Shown here piece by piece: positions 11,046 to 23,849 of a DNA stretch of 64,000 nt. Source of the stretch: Owenia fusiformis (lineage: Eukaryota; Annelida; Polychaeta; Sabellida; Oweniidae); the NCBI GenBank assembly GCA_903813345.2, contig CAIIXF020000010.1:29568828-29632827 (forward strand), written 5' to 3'. The stretch's first letter is position 1, and each line of letters begins with the position of its first letter. Under the pieces are notes generated by a model. It was not told the DNA's origin, did no database searches, and saw only the letters and a list, made by a program, of their open reading frames with translations. The translations under genes and the position numbers were made by a program.

Positions 11046-14000
11046 TAAATTACCGTACGATTTTAACACTTGGTTTTTATTTCAAAACATATCAAATGAC
11101 TACTATTACGGTAAGGGCTAAGAATACTTTACTGTCTAATCTTTGACCGTCTGAGATGAATGTGTGTTGACAAATCCTGTAGTTAATTAATCTTGGTTTT
11201 GCCCCATGCTCCTCCAATAATTCCTGACTTAAGAAACCAGGACGATATCTGACGTTAACACTAAGCACCCTAGAGGTTGGAGCGCTAAAATGTCGGACCC
11301 AATTGTTTCTGGGCCCATCTCAGAGGGAGGGGACGGGCCAGTGCATCTACACAGAACACAGCCGCTACTAATTACTACAATGTAGGTATACTGCATAAAA
11401 GTAAAAATTGTAGTTTGAACTAGTGTAAGAAAAAAGATTTACAATACGAAAACGGTTGATCTACCTGAAATCAGCTGAGTCTCTCTGCCATCCACACGAG
11501 TTATAAAAATGGATGTCGAGAACATGATCATCGGTGCAAGCATGTGATATACTAGTGTCAAGACAGTTTCTGGTGCACTCACAGCTATCACACACCACTA
11601 CAGTGCTCAGCAAAAATAAATGACACCAGGATTTGCTGAAGTGAGGATTTCCCAAAAGAATAGAATTTTCAAGAGTGGATGAGAGTATACAAAATGTAAA
11701 ATATACAAAACTTAAGGGATGTGTATCTAGACATCATTGGAAAGTATGAAGTCTCAAATCACCATGGTCTGGAAAAGGTTATAGAAAATCCAGGTGTCAT
11801 TTATATATGGTGAGCCCTTTACACTTTCGTTGTGGTTCTCACAAATGACATCTCCTATTACACCACACCGCGCGCAAATACTATCTGATCCCGAAAATGA
11901 ATGGCTGTGGGACGCATGGCTGTCCTTTGACACATCATTCAAAGCCCCGCAAACTTAGGGCGTGGATGTTAATCTGGCATACTTTTCAAAGGAACGAAAG
12001 TCCTACGATAGCGGAGGAGAAACTGAATTTCGTTTCCTTGTTTCACTCTGTTGCATATTTGTATATAACTTGGAATCCCAAACACCCGGATGTACTTTGT
12101 ACACATTGTTCACGGTTACGGATCTCTGTGCGCGGTTCAAGAAATATGTTCGGAAACATGGAAATGGTGGTGCGCGACATAAGATTTGACATTCGCGATA
12201 TGAGATTCGTGGTTCGAGTACAAGGAACGTAGTTCGCGGTATCAGAACTGATGTTCGCGTTGTTGGAAGTCTAGGAGGCCTGATATGGGCATTTTTAGGG
12301 GGACTAAATTTTCCTGTCAAAAATGAATGTCTTTGTTGCCCTTTGAGACTCCAACAGTATCTTAAACATGTTTTAAGAGTTGGGATGTGAGTATTATTGT
12401 AAATGCCAATGGGCAATTAGGATAAAATGTCTGCGATTAAATGCACAGAATTAGAAGGGCACTTCCATGAGAATGGAATTTGATATTTCAATTGCTTCTC
12501 GCCAGTTTTCTAAACATATTTGCCATATTCTAAATAGTTACAAGTATAGGGTCACTTTTAATAATGCCCATTGGCATTTGCTTTGGAATTTTAAATTAAA
12601 TGTCTGTATGGACACTTAATCTTAAAGATATTTGCCAATTTGCAGTTCCCATATTTGAAACGCAAATAATTCAGAGAAATCCTCTTTCAATATATATCTT
12701 AAAATAAAATATAAGGCAGCATCATGTATAAATGGCATAACACTCAAAGGATTGCCTAAAATAATTTCTACTTATTCCCTTTTGAGAAAAACACTTAAGC
12801 CATTCAAAGATTTTTTATAATTAATGTCACTAAATTCAATGTTTTTTGTTGTGTAGATATAGGCATGCTTTTGTTTTTCCGAAACCTGGGATTGCTTGCT
12901 ATCTTACCCATTATTCTGAGTCATTTTTGGATTGCTTTCAACAGCTGACACATATATTATATATAATATGTCACATCTTCACATTTTTCCTTAATAATTT
13001 TGTCAAATGACTTGCTTATTGGGTAAATTTTACGAAAGACAGGTTTTCTTATTTACATTTTGAGTGATTTTGTGTCAGAGCATTCCTCCTAGATATCTCT
13101 TAGATCCCAAGTTATTGATATTTTGCAAGAATACCAACCCGTTCTCCATTTAACACTCTATCTACATAAACAAAATTACGAAGATTTCTTAATTATTGAT
13201 TCAAAAAATAGTGGGTGGCATTTTTGTCTCCCCATGTGCTCGGATTTGGTGTCGTACAGTATTAAGCAGTGACTTTGCAAGGGAGCATGGTATTTGAACA
13301 AGTATTGAAAAACATATTTGTAACTTGTTTTAAATTAATAAATCATTATAATCCCATTAGCAGATCGAACAATATATTAAATGACGTATTATGTTTGCTG
13401 TCATACTTACTATTTTTCATACTGGATAGACATATTCGTATGCCATTTGCATGTCAGACAATGCATAATTTGCCATTTTATGTTAGTAAACATACTACAA
13501 CTTTACAATTTGCAAACTAGAGACAATTTCAATCAACACGTGTTAAACATTAAGGAATTATTTGGCATTTTTCTGATTCTTTTTGTTGTCCCCGTCCCGC
13601 TGGTCTTTGAACTTGCAAGCTATTTATACTTCAATTAAAGTTGCGTTACATATTTATATTACAAGACGTGACAAATAAGGAACAAACCACAGCTTGACGT
13701 CGGATTTTATTTCTCCAATTACGTGAAAACAGCGTGCATATATTCAAGGGGACTACCTAGAGCCAGCTGAAATCGGAAGCAATGAGCTCATATTAGAAGC
13801 GGGGCCTTGAAAGATATAATAAAATTGAAATATAAAATTTTCAATAAAACTTTAGGAAGTAAAACTCAGTATAAATGTATTTCATAGTACAACACCCTGT
13901 GCAGACAGAGCCTGTGGGAAATATTGGGCGCGGAGCAAATGAGCGGAGGGTGCGGAGCTAACGGTCATTTTTGAATTTAAATTTGGGATATTTCTGAAAC

Positions 14001-14290
14001 TAAGCCGTTTTGGGACTTCAAATATACCAAGATATGTGTATTTGACACCAAATATCAATAAAATTGTGAAAATAGAAATAAATTAACTCAATTAGATCAG
14101 TTTGACATAGACAATTGGTAAATACCAGTGAATTCACAAATAGTATATGTTTTTAAATAAACATCAATGATGCATGCGATGCTTCGTGACCCAACGTTTG
14201 AGGTATTTGCTTATACTTATAATTGATTCATATTTGAGTTATAGTTTGTTAAATGCTGTCTTCATCAATAGTACAAACAATATCATAAGT
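11046..14290. other. No certain gene; degenerate minisatellite and small inverted repeat
   Basis: At about 12110-12260 there is a loose short repeat built around TTCGCG and GGTTCGAG. At 12403-12579 the block AAATGCCAATGGGCA is repeated in inverted orientation. On the minus strand at 11465-11942 there are two cysteine-containing open frames with splice-like borders but unmatched phases, described as a finding. Otherwise AT-rich DNA. Confidence 0.4.
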
Positions 14291-14296
14291 TGTACA

Positions 14297-14304
14297 TATA
14301 AGAG
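14297..14304 (+). promoter_or_regulatory. Probable TATA box of the antistasin/VWC gene
   Basis: TATAAGAG lies 56 bp before the ATG at 14353. A start site about 30 bp downstream would give a 5' leader of roughly 25 nt. The position fits, but there is no transcript support. Confidence 0.4.
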
Positions 14305-14352
14305 CACCGATACTTATTTGTCTTTGTGTTTGCGGACGAGCACTTCGGAACA

Positions 14353-14417
14353 ATGAGAACTTTGCTTTTTATCGCTCTAGCCGTTTGTGCTTTTGCAATT
14401 GTCGAAGTAAATGCAGG
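14353..14417 (+). CDS. Exon 1: signal peptide
   Basis: The ATG begins a typical signal peptide, with hydrophobic core LLFIALAVCAFAIV and a likely cut after VNA-G. The exon ends in phase 2 at a strong donor, GG|GTAAGTG. The short, entirely signal-coding first exon explains why the gene gives no long open frame. Confidence 0.8.
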
Positions 14418-17400
14418 GTAAGTGAGCATGGTGGGCAGGGTAGGTGTTTTGTTAATTTTTTAATTCATTTCTTTTTTCTAGAAGGTTATACTGAATATTA
14501 AGAACACATTTTTGCAAAAAAGTAATGAATGTTTAAAAAATAAGAATAATTGGTATTTACCTAAATCTTGCTTGAAGTAATAAAGGGTTCAACTTTTTTC
14601 AAACTACTTTTTATACAATCTGTACGACATGGAGGTACTTAACACAAGGTAAATATCTTAAGCATTAATCTACGTCTTCAGTTGTGACAAGCATTGAGAC
14701 AAAACAACTGTTTAATTCCTTTTATTCCCGTCGGCATTATTCATATCACATCAGGTAGTTTTATAACCCTGAGAATGGTTCCATAAATATGTTACTGACC
14801 CCATCCCGTATGGGACAAAATGCATCGTTAAAAGTGAGAATAGAAAATTGTTTGCAATTGATTACCACAGTTAAGTGCACTATGATATTGTTTTTTTACA
14901 TATTCGTGCAAGTAACATCATTTTACATTAGTCAAACATACTAGAGTCATTAGGAATCAGAACTGTATACATTGTTCCTTACAGTCGTCAAAAAGTATCC
15001 CAAATATGATGTCAGGGATAATACTCTTTATATGAACATGTTCTTTCAATGAACCACATCGCAAATCAAAGAGTTTGTTACCGCTCACATTATCATACTA
15101 TTCATACATGATCATACTAAAATTCATTGGTGACTTTTCAGACAAGGCTGCCACTATGAAGGTAAAGATCACGAAATCGGATCAACGTTTAGACACGAAT
15201 GCCTTAAATGCAAATGCAGTGATGAAGGGAAACTGACGTGCAATGACGTGAAACCCTACTGTGAGAAGGAAGTCAAATATGTCAAATATAAAAGTAAAGA
15301 AATTTAGTTAAATCGTATGAGGACTAACATTCAATTTAATCTTTAGGCTTAAATGACTTCGCCTATGAATTTGAATTATAACAAAATTAATGATGATGAG
15401 ATGATTATTTTTTACATATAATTGGCAATATTGACCTTATGTGGCAACATTGACAACACATTGAATAGTAAATATTTATTTATTTATCGACTTTTTACAT
15501 TTTATTAAATCTAAGGAGGATTGGCTCCCAGGATCGAACTTTTGAATTTTTCGTTATGAAATAAGACCAAAATTCATGATTCAAATGTTGAAGTTAACAA
15601 AATAGCGGCTATTTGAATTCGAATAATGTAATCACGACATCCCCATATATGGCAAAAATATCGATGTTGCAGTCTGAGAGTTTAATCAAACGCTTCATAG
15701 GTAATGGGTTATACGGGAATAATATTAAACTTGCTATAAATAAGTTCCAAAGTCTCTCTAATACGATGATCATAGTAACAATGTTTTCCCTTTTAAATAA
15801 ACCATGGACAAGAAAATATTTATCTCATGTATTTGTAAAAAGGGAAACTGATTCAAAAATCGACAAAGACGAATTAATAAGTATATGAAATTTTTTTGAG
15901 ATATGGTTTTATTCATTTTAGACTGTACAAAAGCAAAATGCCCAAAGATTGATTGTCCGGATGGGTCGTACACACCTCCAAGGAGATGCTGTCCTAGGTG
16001 TTATCCACCGTGTCATAAACGTATTGTATCAATCAGTTTGTATATCTATATCACGTTGCTATCTGCTATCATGTGAAAATATAACGTTACCCTATTAGAA
16101 AGAACAACATTTAACAATGTATATATATGCTTCGTGGATAGTGAGGAGTAGTATTGATTATCTAAGAGGGTATATAATTGTTATTCTTATGTATGTATTC
16201 CCTTTACGGGACAATGCTCAAACTGGACCTTTGAAAATGTAAGAGCACATCCCATCTCATGATGATACCAAACTAAGATCTATCGAACCAAAAAGACAGA
16301 ATGTGGCATAGCTTTGATTAACGATATTTATATTTACGGGTTTTGCTCCATTTTTGGTTCTGTTCATATCCTGTTTAAACGTTAACATAAGCGTCATGAC
16401 TCGGGTACTGTGTTCTCCCTAGAAGCAAGTCTTCAAACATCAATTACAAAACAATACATAATATTGTAACATTAATGTTTCCATGTCTAGTGCCTCGGTT
16501 AGTAGCCGCCAAAATGGATATATCCGAAGAAGGTATGTGCTGCAAAGAAGTGACATGCAGAATGTACTGTGAATATGGATATAAGAAAGACAAAGACGGG
16601 TGTGACATTTGCAAATGCAAGATGGACCGCTGTGATGTAAGATAATTAACTATATATTATACATGACCAGCCAAAACAATAAAACCCTCAGTTGGCACAG
16701 TTAATATAATTTTGTTACTAATAAAGGAATACATCGAAATGTAAACGTTAGATCAAAATGTAGAAATGATGCAATGAGAAAAGAAATCTCAATCGCCACA
16801 AGAGTCATTTGTCGTGGTGATGGCGACAAAATGATTGACCCATATCTTTAATTTTCTTAAATTCATAGTCCCCCTGGACAAAATAAAGAATATGGGCGTC
16901 TATATGGTCCTTAACCATTGACATTGTTTCTCAGAAATAAATTTGTGTAAAGATAAAAAGGCAGGTAACAAGAGCCTTTACTGTATAGTCATCTTGATTG
17001 TTTTATGAACATATATTGTATGATTAAATCATTTATTTATTACTGTTATTGTATTTACAGGGTTATACATGCGCTGATGATAAAATGTGTACGGTTGAGA
17101 ATGACAAGGCAGAATGTAAACCTAAAAGTAGGTCGTTGTATGTATAATGCAATTGAGAATAATAAGTTAGTTGTTACATATGCCAATGAATACAGATGTG
17201 CAACTATGCAAAACTAATGCACATCTTAAATATTTGATGGGGTGTTTGCAATTTTTAGTTCAAGTTATGTCAAGAGGAAAATGCGATCCAGTGTTGTGTA
17301 AGATGTACTGCGAATTCGGCTTTGAATCTGACGAAAATGGATGCGAGACATGCATGTGCAAAATGAATCCTTGTAAGGTATGTGTGCGTCAGGTAAAACT

Positions 17401-20400
17401 GCCACGTGATATGCAACTTATACTTGGACTCTTTTAAAATGCATTAGTTTGATATACGTTTAAATGTAGACTATGAAAGGAACATCAGCTTCTAAAATGC
17501 TTTTGCGAAATTGCGAAAAATGGACTAAACCACAATCTTATATGTATACACGTCTGTGAAATGAAAAATAGGTTGCAGTTTCTTAGTTGCAAGAATATTT
17601 TCCAATTTTTGAAATACAAAATGCTCAACTCACGTATCGGTACCATAGTTATTAGTTGATTTTTACGTAGGCTAGTCCAGTTCTGTGTCCAGATGATGAC
17701 CGCGTTGCAGGTTGTGAGGGTAAGTAAAGTGTTATTATAAACGGCTGAAGTAAAAATAACAATACTATGATCATCGTATTTAAATGTTATTTTACTGACA
17801 AATACACATATGTTCTCATCATATTTTCTATCAACTCGTAAACATTGTTTGACAGGATGCCTTGGAAATTGCACAATGTCTTGCCATTATGGGTATAAGA
17901 CTGATGACAATGATTGTCCAATATGCGAATGTAGAGCTAATCCATGCGCAAAGGTAACATTATACCACTCTAACATAAATGTTTGATAACCAAGATAAAT
18001 GAATGTATGTTTATGTATATATTATTAAATAAATAGCACTGGTATACCCTTCCATGGGTATCGAGTGCCCTGTAAATGTAATGCTAGATGATTATGATAA
18101 TAAATAAATATTAAAGTAAAATAAATAAATTAATCTTGAATAGGAAGTTTGTCATGATATGCATGTTTTCATAAGTTGATGTTAATTTGTTGTTCATTCA
18201 CTCGTAAAGACTATTAGATAAAAATTAATGTGATTGAATGTATTGATATTAACAACCTTTTTTGTGTATTTTAGCCAGAAGAGGTGTGTTCGAATGAAAT
18301 GCCTTATTGTGTAGTGAAATATAATAAGGCAGTTTGTCAAAGTATGTAGAGCTTTGGGGTTTAGTTTTAGATGATGATATAACATAATATAATATAATAT
18401 GATATAACATAATATAATATAATATAATGTAATATAACATAATATAATATAATATAATATAATATAATATAATATAATAAAAGCAGTTTCTCAATATTTT
18501 GAGGATAATGACTTAGATATCGGAGATAAGTGGTAGACATTAAAAATTAATTTTTCACTATTCATACTATGCTACCAATGACAACTGCATACTTAGTCCA
18601 ATTGCACACGTGCACGGCACTATATGTAGCTAGTGTTTTATGTTTACCAAAAATTTTGAATACGAAGACATTATACGAGAATATATTAATTTTAGAATGC
18701 AGTCCTGTTATGTGCATGATGTTTTGTCAGTTTGGATTCAAGATGAACTCAGATGGTTGTGAAATTTGTGAATGTAAACCACATCCATGCCTTGTAAGAT
18801 ACCCTACTATAAGATATTGCAAGACAATAATATATATATATATAAAATACATGTCAGAATGCTTTAACATGAACCATAATCTCGTATGATTTATATTAAT
18901 ATGGATAATATTATTTAATTTATGGTGTTTATGCGTTGAGATACACCCTGTCATTTATAGTGCATCTGGACATTCAGATAAGTTTTTAATTATTTTTGAA
19001 TTCAATATCCGTGGAAACTTGTCAGACCATATCACTTAAATCAATTAATTATGAAATTTCACTTCTAGAATAAAGAATGTCTTCCTTACCACATGTGTTA
19101 CATTGAAGAGGATAGCATGTGTGAAAAAGATCACTGTCCCCCAGTTGCTAAGTGCAAAGGTGAGTCAGGAGTCACGGATATCATCCTATAGTAAGTTAAT
19201 ATATAATATACATTTTTGTTTTGGCTAGCTATCGTGGTCAGCCATTTGCGGTTGTTAACCCCGTTAACCCTATCGGCAAAAATATTGTTGTTTAACATTA
19301 TGTAATTTATAATAGAATTACGCCATCGTATCAAATAGCCACGAACAAACCTACTTAGTTTTTACTCTTACTTTTGCAAAGAGCGCAAGTACCCAAAACA
19401 CAACGGCGTCATAAATTCAAGTTAATGCAATTAAAGGTTTTGTGAAGTGAATGTTGGGTGACATGTTATCGTCATCGTACATCAGTCATTAATTCTGACC
19501 AATCATGTGGCTTCTAGGTTTAAACGTCGGTTGACACATAACACCTGGTATACCATCTTCTTTAGTTACATTTTTTGTGAATACACACAGCATCTAAGAT
19601 ATTCTTCTTGCGGGGCATTTCATTATATGTACTTTCTATACATTGTTATACCTTTTATTATACATTCAAATCTTAAGTACACGTAAGTGAGTTCCATACA
19701 AATTAGAGAGGTGGTTTTTAGTATTCGAATGGTTTCTTGATATTGAAAAATTAATGCATGTTCGACAGGTTTGATTGTTCCTGTCAATATTTCCAAAATA
19801 ATATATTCAAAAACACTCAGTGTTTATCAAAAATGCAAACAAGAATATTGACTTGGGCAAAGCTGGACTCGATATATAGTTTTATATCAATAGATCCATT
19901 GGGCAAACTTTAAGACCAGTCATTGTCATTTGTAAACTTATCTCCCAAGTTTTATCCTGCATGCTTCTATAGTTGTTTTTCATTAGTGTTGTGCTTATTA
20001 ATTCATTTATTCGTGTTTTCAGCTCATCCATTTTTAGCATGCAAAAAACCTGAAACAGATGACACTGGAAATTTCACAATCTGTGCTGGTAAAGAAATGG
20101 TTAACTGTAGCGATGGGTATGATTGTCGTATGTCGCCGGGCCATTATCCATCTGTATGCTGTCCATCATCCCAATGTAAATATGGCGATAAAATCTACAA
20201 CATCTACGAAACATTTGACTCAGATGACGGCTGCAATAAATGCTTTTGTATGGGAGACGGTAATATTGGATGCACGTTAATGGCCTGTCCAAAGAGAGAT
20301 TGCACCCATAACGGAATGACATATAAACACGGCGATAGCCTTTGCCGGGGAGACGGCTGTAACACATGCAACTGCATTGACGGGGAGGTAGCCTGCACTA

Positions 20401-23386
20401 AAATGTATTGTCCTTGTAAGTAACATGTTATTTGCTTGTGTAAATACATACTTTGATCTTGACCATTGGTAAGGACATTTTTAATGTTCGGTCCAGTCAC
20501 AGGGCTTCACGTTTAGAACGGGAAATTCCACATAGTAGTAGCTTTATTCAAGGAATAAAGAATCATGTATAGTTCTATATTGGGAATATAAAAGTATGCA
20601 CGAAGGCAAATGGGTTATTACAACAACGAATGCTTTAATTTCCAATATAGAATTATACAGGATTCTTCAAACATGACCCCGGTCAAAGAAGTAGAACAGC
20701 TCACCATGCATATATGCAAGACATTTTTGCTGAAATTATTGTAATACTCAAATGCACCTTGGTTACTTTTTTATTCTAGTGAAAGCTTATTAAACTGATA
20801 TACTGATCAATTTTATCGTTGAGTAAAAATCTATAAACATTATAAGAGGGAATAATAAGCCAAGCGCTTATGCAGGTCAATTGGTATCAGTACTGGCGGT
20901 AGCCTCAACATTTTGTGGGTTACATGACCCAGTTCAATCAAAAAAGTGGGTCAAACTTGGAAAATGTGGGTCAAATTGAATTATGATAATAAAGCGTCAT
21001 TTTCGGATAATCTAAAGTAAATGTGCTGCATTGAGACTTCATGTCTTTGAGACTGAAAAATCAGCTTAGGCCAAAAGGTTGGGTGAAACATAAACCAAAT
21101 CAATGGATAATGACCAAATAGCAGTGCGGCGCAAACTAGGGGGGTCTGGGGGCATGCCCCCCCGAAAATTTTGAAATTTAGACCCTCTCTATACCGTATA
21201 GTATTGAATGGATGTCAAGGTGATGAAATTGTTGTCAGCGTTGACCTAGTTTAACATTTGTTAGTGTTTATAGACTAGTTTGTGTTTTAGAAATAACTAA
21301 TAGTGGTGTTGCGTTTCAATTCACATTCCTTTGAAAATTATTTAGAAGGTTTCATTGATCAAAACGGTACATTGAATAAAGCTACCTGTTTCAGAAAATT
21401 ATTCTGCTCTTCATAGTCTCGAAAATCACTTCGCCATCTCTGGAAAGTATGTTCCTTAACAAACTTGGAGATGCTTCCTGAATAGATTAATACTTGCCCT
21501 ATCAGGAATAAACTTCGCTTCATTTATCAAAAACTAGATGGCGCTTCGACGCGTCAGAAAAGGAGAAAAAGCTTTTTTACAGGAAACCAAATAACCAAGG
21601 TTCCTATTCAGAACTATATTCATACCAATACATAAGCGCACCAAAATGCTAAAAGCTGAGAATTAAATGGTATGATTTAATGATGTTTATTGAAGTCTAT
21701 CATGTTAGTTGGTTGGTTAATATATGCATATATAGGGTGTCTCAAAAAATGTACCCAAAAGTATATCAAGAGCACAGATAAACCAATTAATATTTTTAGA
21801 CATTTTTTGCATTTCCATGTAGCCAAAACATGGAAATTTCTCCCCAATACACCATTTTTATTTCAGTCTTGTCTTTTTGATGCTTTAACCCTTTACCTTT
21901 TACACCACATAATCTATGTAACCTCATATTTCGATGACAGTCTGTATCCTTACTGCTACATTGTTCATCACATTTGATAACAATTCCGGTGGAATGTTTT
22001 GGATTTCTCTTTGGATGTTGCCCTTAAGTTGTTCTAGGTCTTTTTGCTTGGAATGAGCATTAAAACACTCCTTCAAATAGCCACAGAGAAAGATGTTTGA
22101 GGATGATGATGGCAGAACAAACACAGATAATCAGGTCAATTATCGGCAAATGATTCAGGAGTTAGGCAGGCTAGCCTGGAGACCAAATGATATCCAAATG
22201 AAAACACAATGGTCTCAAATTGATACACACAACAATGGCTACACTAGAATCCCAACCAATGCAGTTTCTTGAACCTCTGACCTCTGTATAAGAGGGCTAT
22301 AAGACATTGTGAGGGCCCCCCTATTCACCATATTTGCGGCCCATACTTTTTTCTCTGGGGCTATTTGAAGGACCATTTTATGCCAAACCCAAGCTAAGAG
22401 ACCTAGAACAACTTAAGTCCAGCATCCGAACAGAAATCAAAACATTCCAACAGAAATATCAAATGTGATGAGCATTGTAGTAGTAAGGATGTAGACTGTC
22501 AACGAAATATGAGGTTACATTGAATATGTGGTGTAACAGGTAAAGGGTTAAAGCATCAAAAAGGCAAAACTGAATTAAAAACTGTGTATAGGAGAAAAAA
22601 CTTTTATCTTTTATCTACAAGACCATGCAAAAAATGTCTGAAAATATTGAGTGGTTTGTCTATGCTGTTGATATACTTTTGGGTACATTTTTTTGAGACA
22701 CCTTATATATGAATATTTTTTGAACAAAGTGACGCATGTTATTGGGGATTTTCTGAAGATAGTAATGCCTTCCATGTATGTTCTAGTTCCAATTCAAACA
22801 TGACCGTTCTCTAATTTCTCATTATGGTGAAATGTTATATTCGTTGGACATAATGGCACTACAAGTAAACTCCCCTTTGATTCGTGCTTTCTACAACATT
22901 CTGTCCAACTCGTGCTGAATTTCAACATATTGAATGGCCTGTCATTATTTATTGTTTAAATATATTACTATAATAGCTTGTTTAGTATATTTACTGAAAA
23001 TACCCCAAACTCACGAATGATGTCTTCCCATATATTGCAGTGGTCACGTCCCTATACTAATTCGTGCTGCATATCTTACATGTAGCATTGTTATTGTGTC
23101 ACGATCATGAGTTAAACACGTTTTAAGTCTAAGTATAATATGATAAAAGTTATGTGCGTCAAACATGAAAATTTTAACACCATTTTCAATTAACTGTCAT
23201 ACTGTTTTGTTTTCAGACTGCAAGGCACACATGATTCATGCTCTTGGTGACTACGTAGACAATGGCGATAGTTGTCAAATATGTCAGTGCATTAATGATC
23301 CCTCAGGCAAAAAGGGAGCTATCATTGCTTGTGCATTTAAAAATAATTGTATCCCAGACCAGGATCCAATGCCTCGATACAAATGA
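14353..23386 (+). CDS. Secreted multidomain antistasin/VWC protein, 13 exons, about 537 aa
   Basis: Exons: 14353-14417, 15142-15293, 15922-16020, 16491-16636, 17061-17127, 17259-17377, 17671-17719, 17856-17953, 18275-18341, 18696-18793, 19069-19159, 20023-20415, 23217-23386. All borders are GT..AG and every phase matches, giving 1614 nt. Order: signal peptide (1-21), VWC (22-105), four antistasin-like units (106-350), lustrin/WAP-like module (about 355-395), then three short VWC-like modules to residue 537. Antistasin domains are serine protease inhibitors in leeches and other invertebrates, and VWC domains commonly bind BMP-type ligands. A secreted inhibitor or matrix role is inferred, and no target can be read from sequence. 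There is no transmembrane segment. A TATA box precedes it and AATAAA follows. Alternative start or splice choices cannot be excluded. Confidence 0.85.
15142..16020 (+). CDS. Exons 2 and 3: VWC domain
   Basis: Exon 2 (15142-15293) gives the first half of a von Willebrand C domain, with GQGCHYEGKDHEIGSTF followed by ECLKCKCSDEGKLTC. Exon 3 (15922-16020) gives the second half, with the characteristic CC pair in RRCCPRCYPPC. The ten-cysteine VWC pattern is complete when the two are joined in phase 1. The intron between them (15294-15921) contains nothing recognisable. Confidence 0.8.
16491..19159 (+). CDS. Exons 4-11: four repeats of a two-exon antistasin-like unit
   Basis: Exons 4, 6, 8 and 10 (16491-16636, 17259-17377, 17856-17953, 18696-18793) each run from phase 1 to phase 0 and encode an antistasin-like core, for example CRMYCEYGYKKDKDGCDIC, CKMYCEFGFESDENGCETC and CMMFCQFGFKMNSDGCEIC. 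Exons 5, 7, 9 and 11 (17061-17127, 17671-17719, 18275-18341, 19069-19159) each run from phase 0 to phase 1 and encode a short cysteine linker such as CADDKMCTVENDKAEC. Each pair is therefore a symmetric 1-1 cassette that can be duplicated without breaking the frame. The last linker is longer, and the third core is the shortest. Confidence 0.8.
18374..18480. repeat. AT microsatellite (AATAT-type), intronic
   Basis: About 105 bp of AATAT/AACAT units in the intron between exons 9 and 10. It creates a spurious tyrosine-rich frame on the minus strand. Confidence 0.9.
20023..20415 (+). CDS. Exon 12: lustrin/WAP-like module and two short VWC-like modules
   Basis: This single 393-nt exon (phase 1 to 1) encodes three cysteine modules. 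The first, with GYDCRMSPGHYPSVCCP, resembles the lustrin-type or WAP-like cysteine repeat. The second and third have the form Cx4GDxxxxxxxxFDSDDGCNKCFC and GDSLCRGDGCNTCNC followed by CTxMxCP, the spacing of short VWC-type modules. It is much longer than the exons before it, as if it had been assembled differently from the antistasin cassettes. Confidence 0.75.
20558..20667. repeat. Intronic inverted repeat (foldback MITE remnant)
   Basis: The arms AAGAATCATGTATAGTTCTA and a near-perfect complement lie about 60 bp apart within the intron before the last exon. No coding capacity. Confidence 0.65.
21735..22703. mobile_element. Mariner-type foldback element in the last intron
   Basis: The termini GGTGTCTCAAAAAA and the inverse lie in TA-rich flanks, followed by long inverted arms (about 330 bp). 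Right-arm sequence read on the plus strand resembles the C-terminal mariner transposase motif (GPPYSPYLRP, then PTEISNVM), with several in-frame stops and shifts. The left arm carries the same segment in reverse. The element is therefore a head-to-head duplicate of one transposon end and cannot encode a transposase. Confidence 0.7.
23217..23386 (+). CDS. Exon 13: terminal VWC-like module
   Basis: The acceptor TTGTTTTCAG is followed, in the phase left by exon 12, by KAHMIHALGDYVDNGDSC and a VWC-like cysteine pattern, ending at TGA 23384-23386. This exon, its acceptor region and 3' UTR are duplicated at 9430-9880. Confidence 0.85.
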
Positions 23387-23500
23387 ATATAATAATAGGA
23401 TGAATCCTATGCTGTGTACATGAGTTTTGGACCTTTTGGATCTGCGAGTAAAGCTAACTTACTAGTGAATTGAAAAATCATATCTTTTGGAACTAAGCAA

Positions 23501-23506
23501 AATAAA
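23501..23506 (+). promoter_or_regulatory. Poly(A) signal AATAAA of the antistasin/VWC gene
   Basis: AATAAA 115 bp after the stop codon, in a context conserved with the duplicated exon at 9773. Confidence 0.65.
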
Positions 23507-23849
23507 ATTCAATTTTTCTCATTCAAATTTTGGTCATGTTTATATTCTACATCGAGTTCCTTTTAATTTGCAATGTATTCGCACGTGGTACTTTATGATA
23601 CCTTAATTGTTACCATTTCAGCTATTTTAGTTAACATTGATTTGTCCATCTGTCTCTCAGTAAGTCCACAATAGTGGCACGTTTTAAAACTTCTGTCGAT
23701 AGGATTCCTGTTTTAAGTAATTTCTGTTCAACATCAATGCAGAAAGCTCCCCCATGACTCTTGGTTCAAAAGCTAGCCTATTTTCAAAATGGCCGACATT
23801 TTTATATCACAAAATACACTTCAATCAGTCAATCCACAATAGTGGCAAT

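Noticed and set aside
12205-12225. GGTTCGAGTAC, similar to a tRNA T-loop/B box
   Set aside because: No A box, acceptor stem or anticodon arm can be folded upstream, and the motif is one unit of a local repeat.
12003-12416. 137-codon minus-strand open frame
   Set aside because: Most of it is a translation of the degenerate TTCGCG/GGTTCGAG repeat, and overlapping plus-strand frames are equally long.
17485-17874. 129-codon open frame on the minus strand
   Set aside because: It runs antisense across exons 7 and 8 of the antistasin gene and their introns and shows no domain.
18249-18494. Tyrosine/isoleucine-rich minus-strand frame
   Set aside because: It is a translation of the AATAT microsatellite in an intron.
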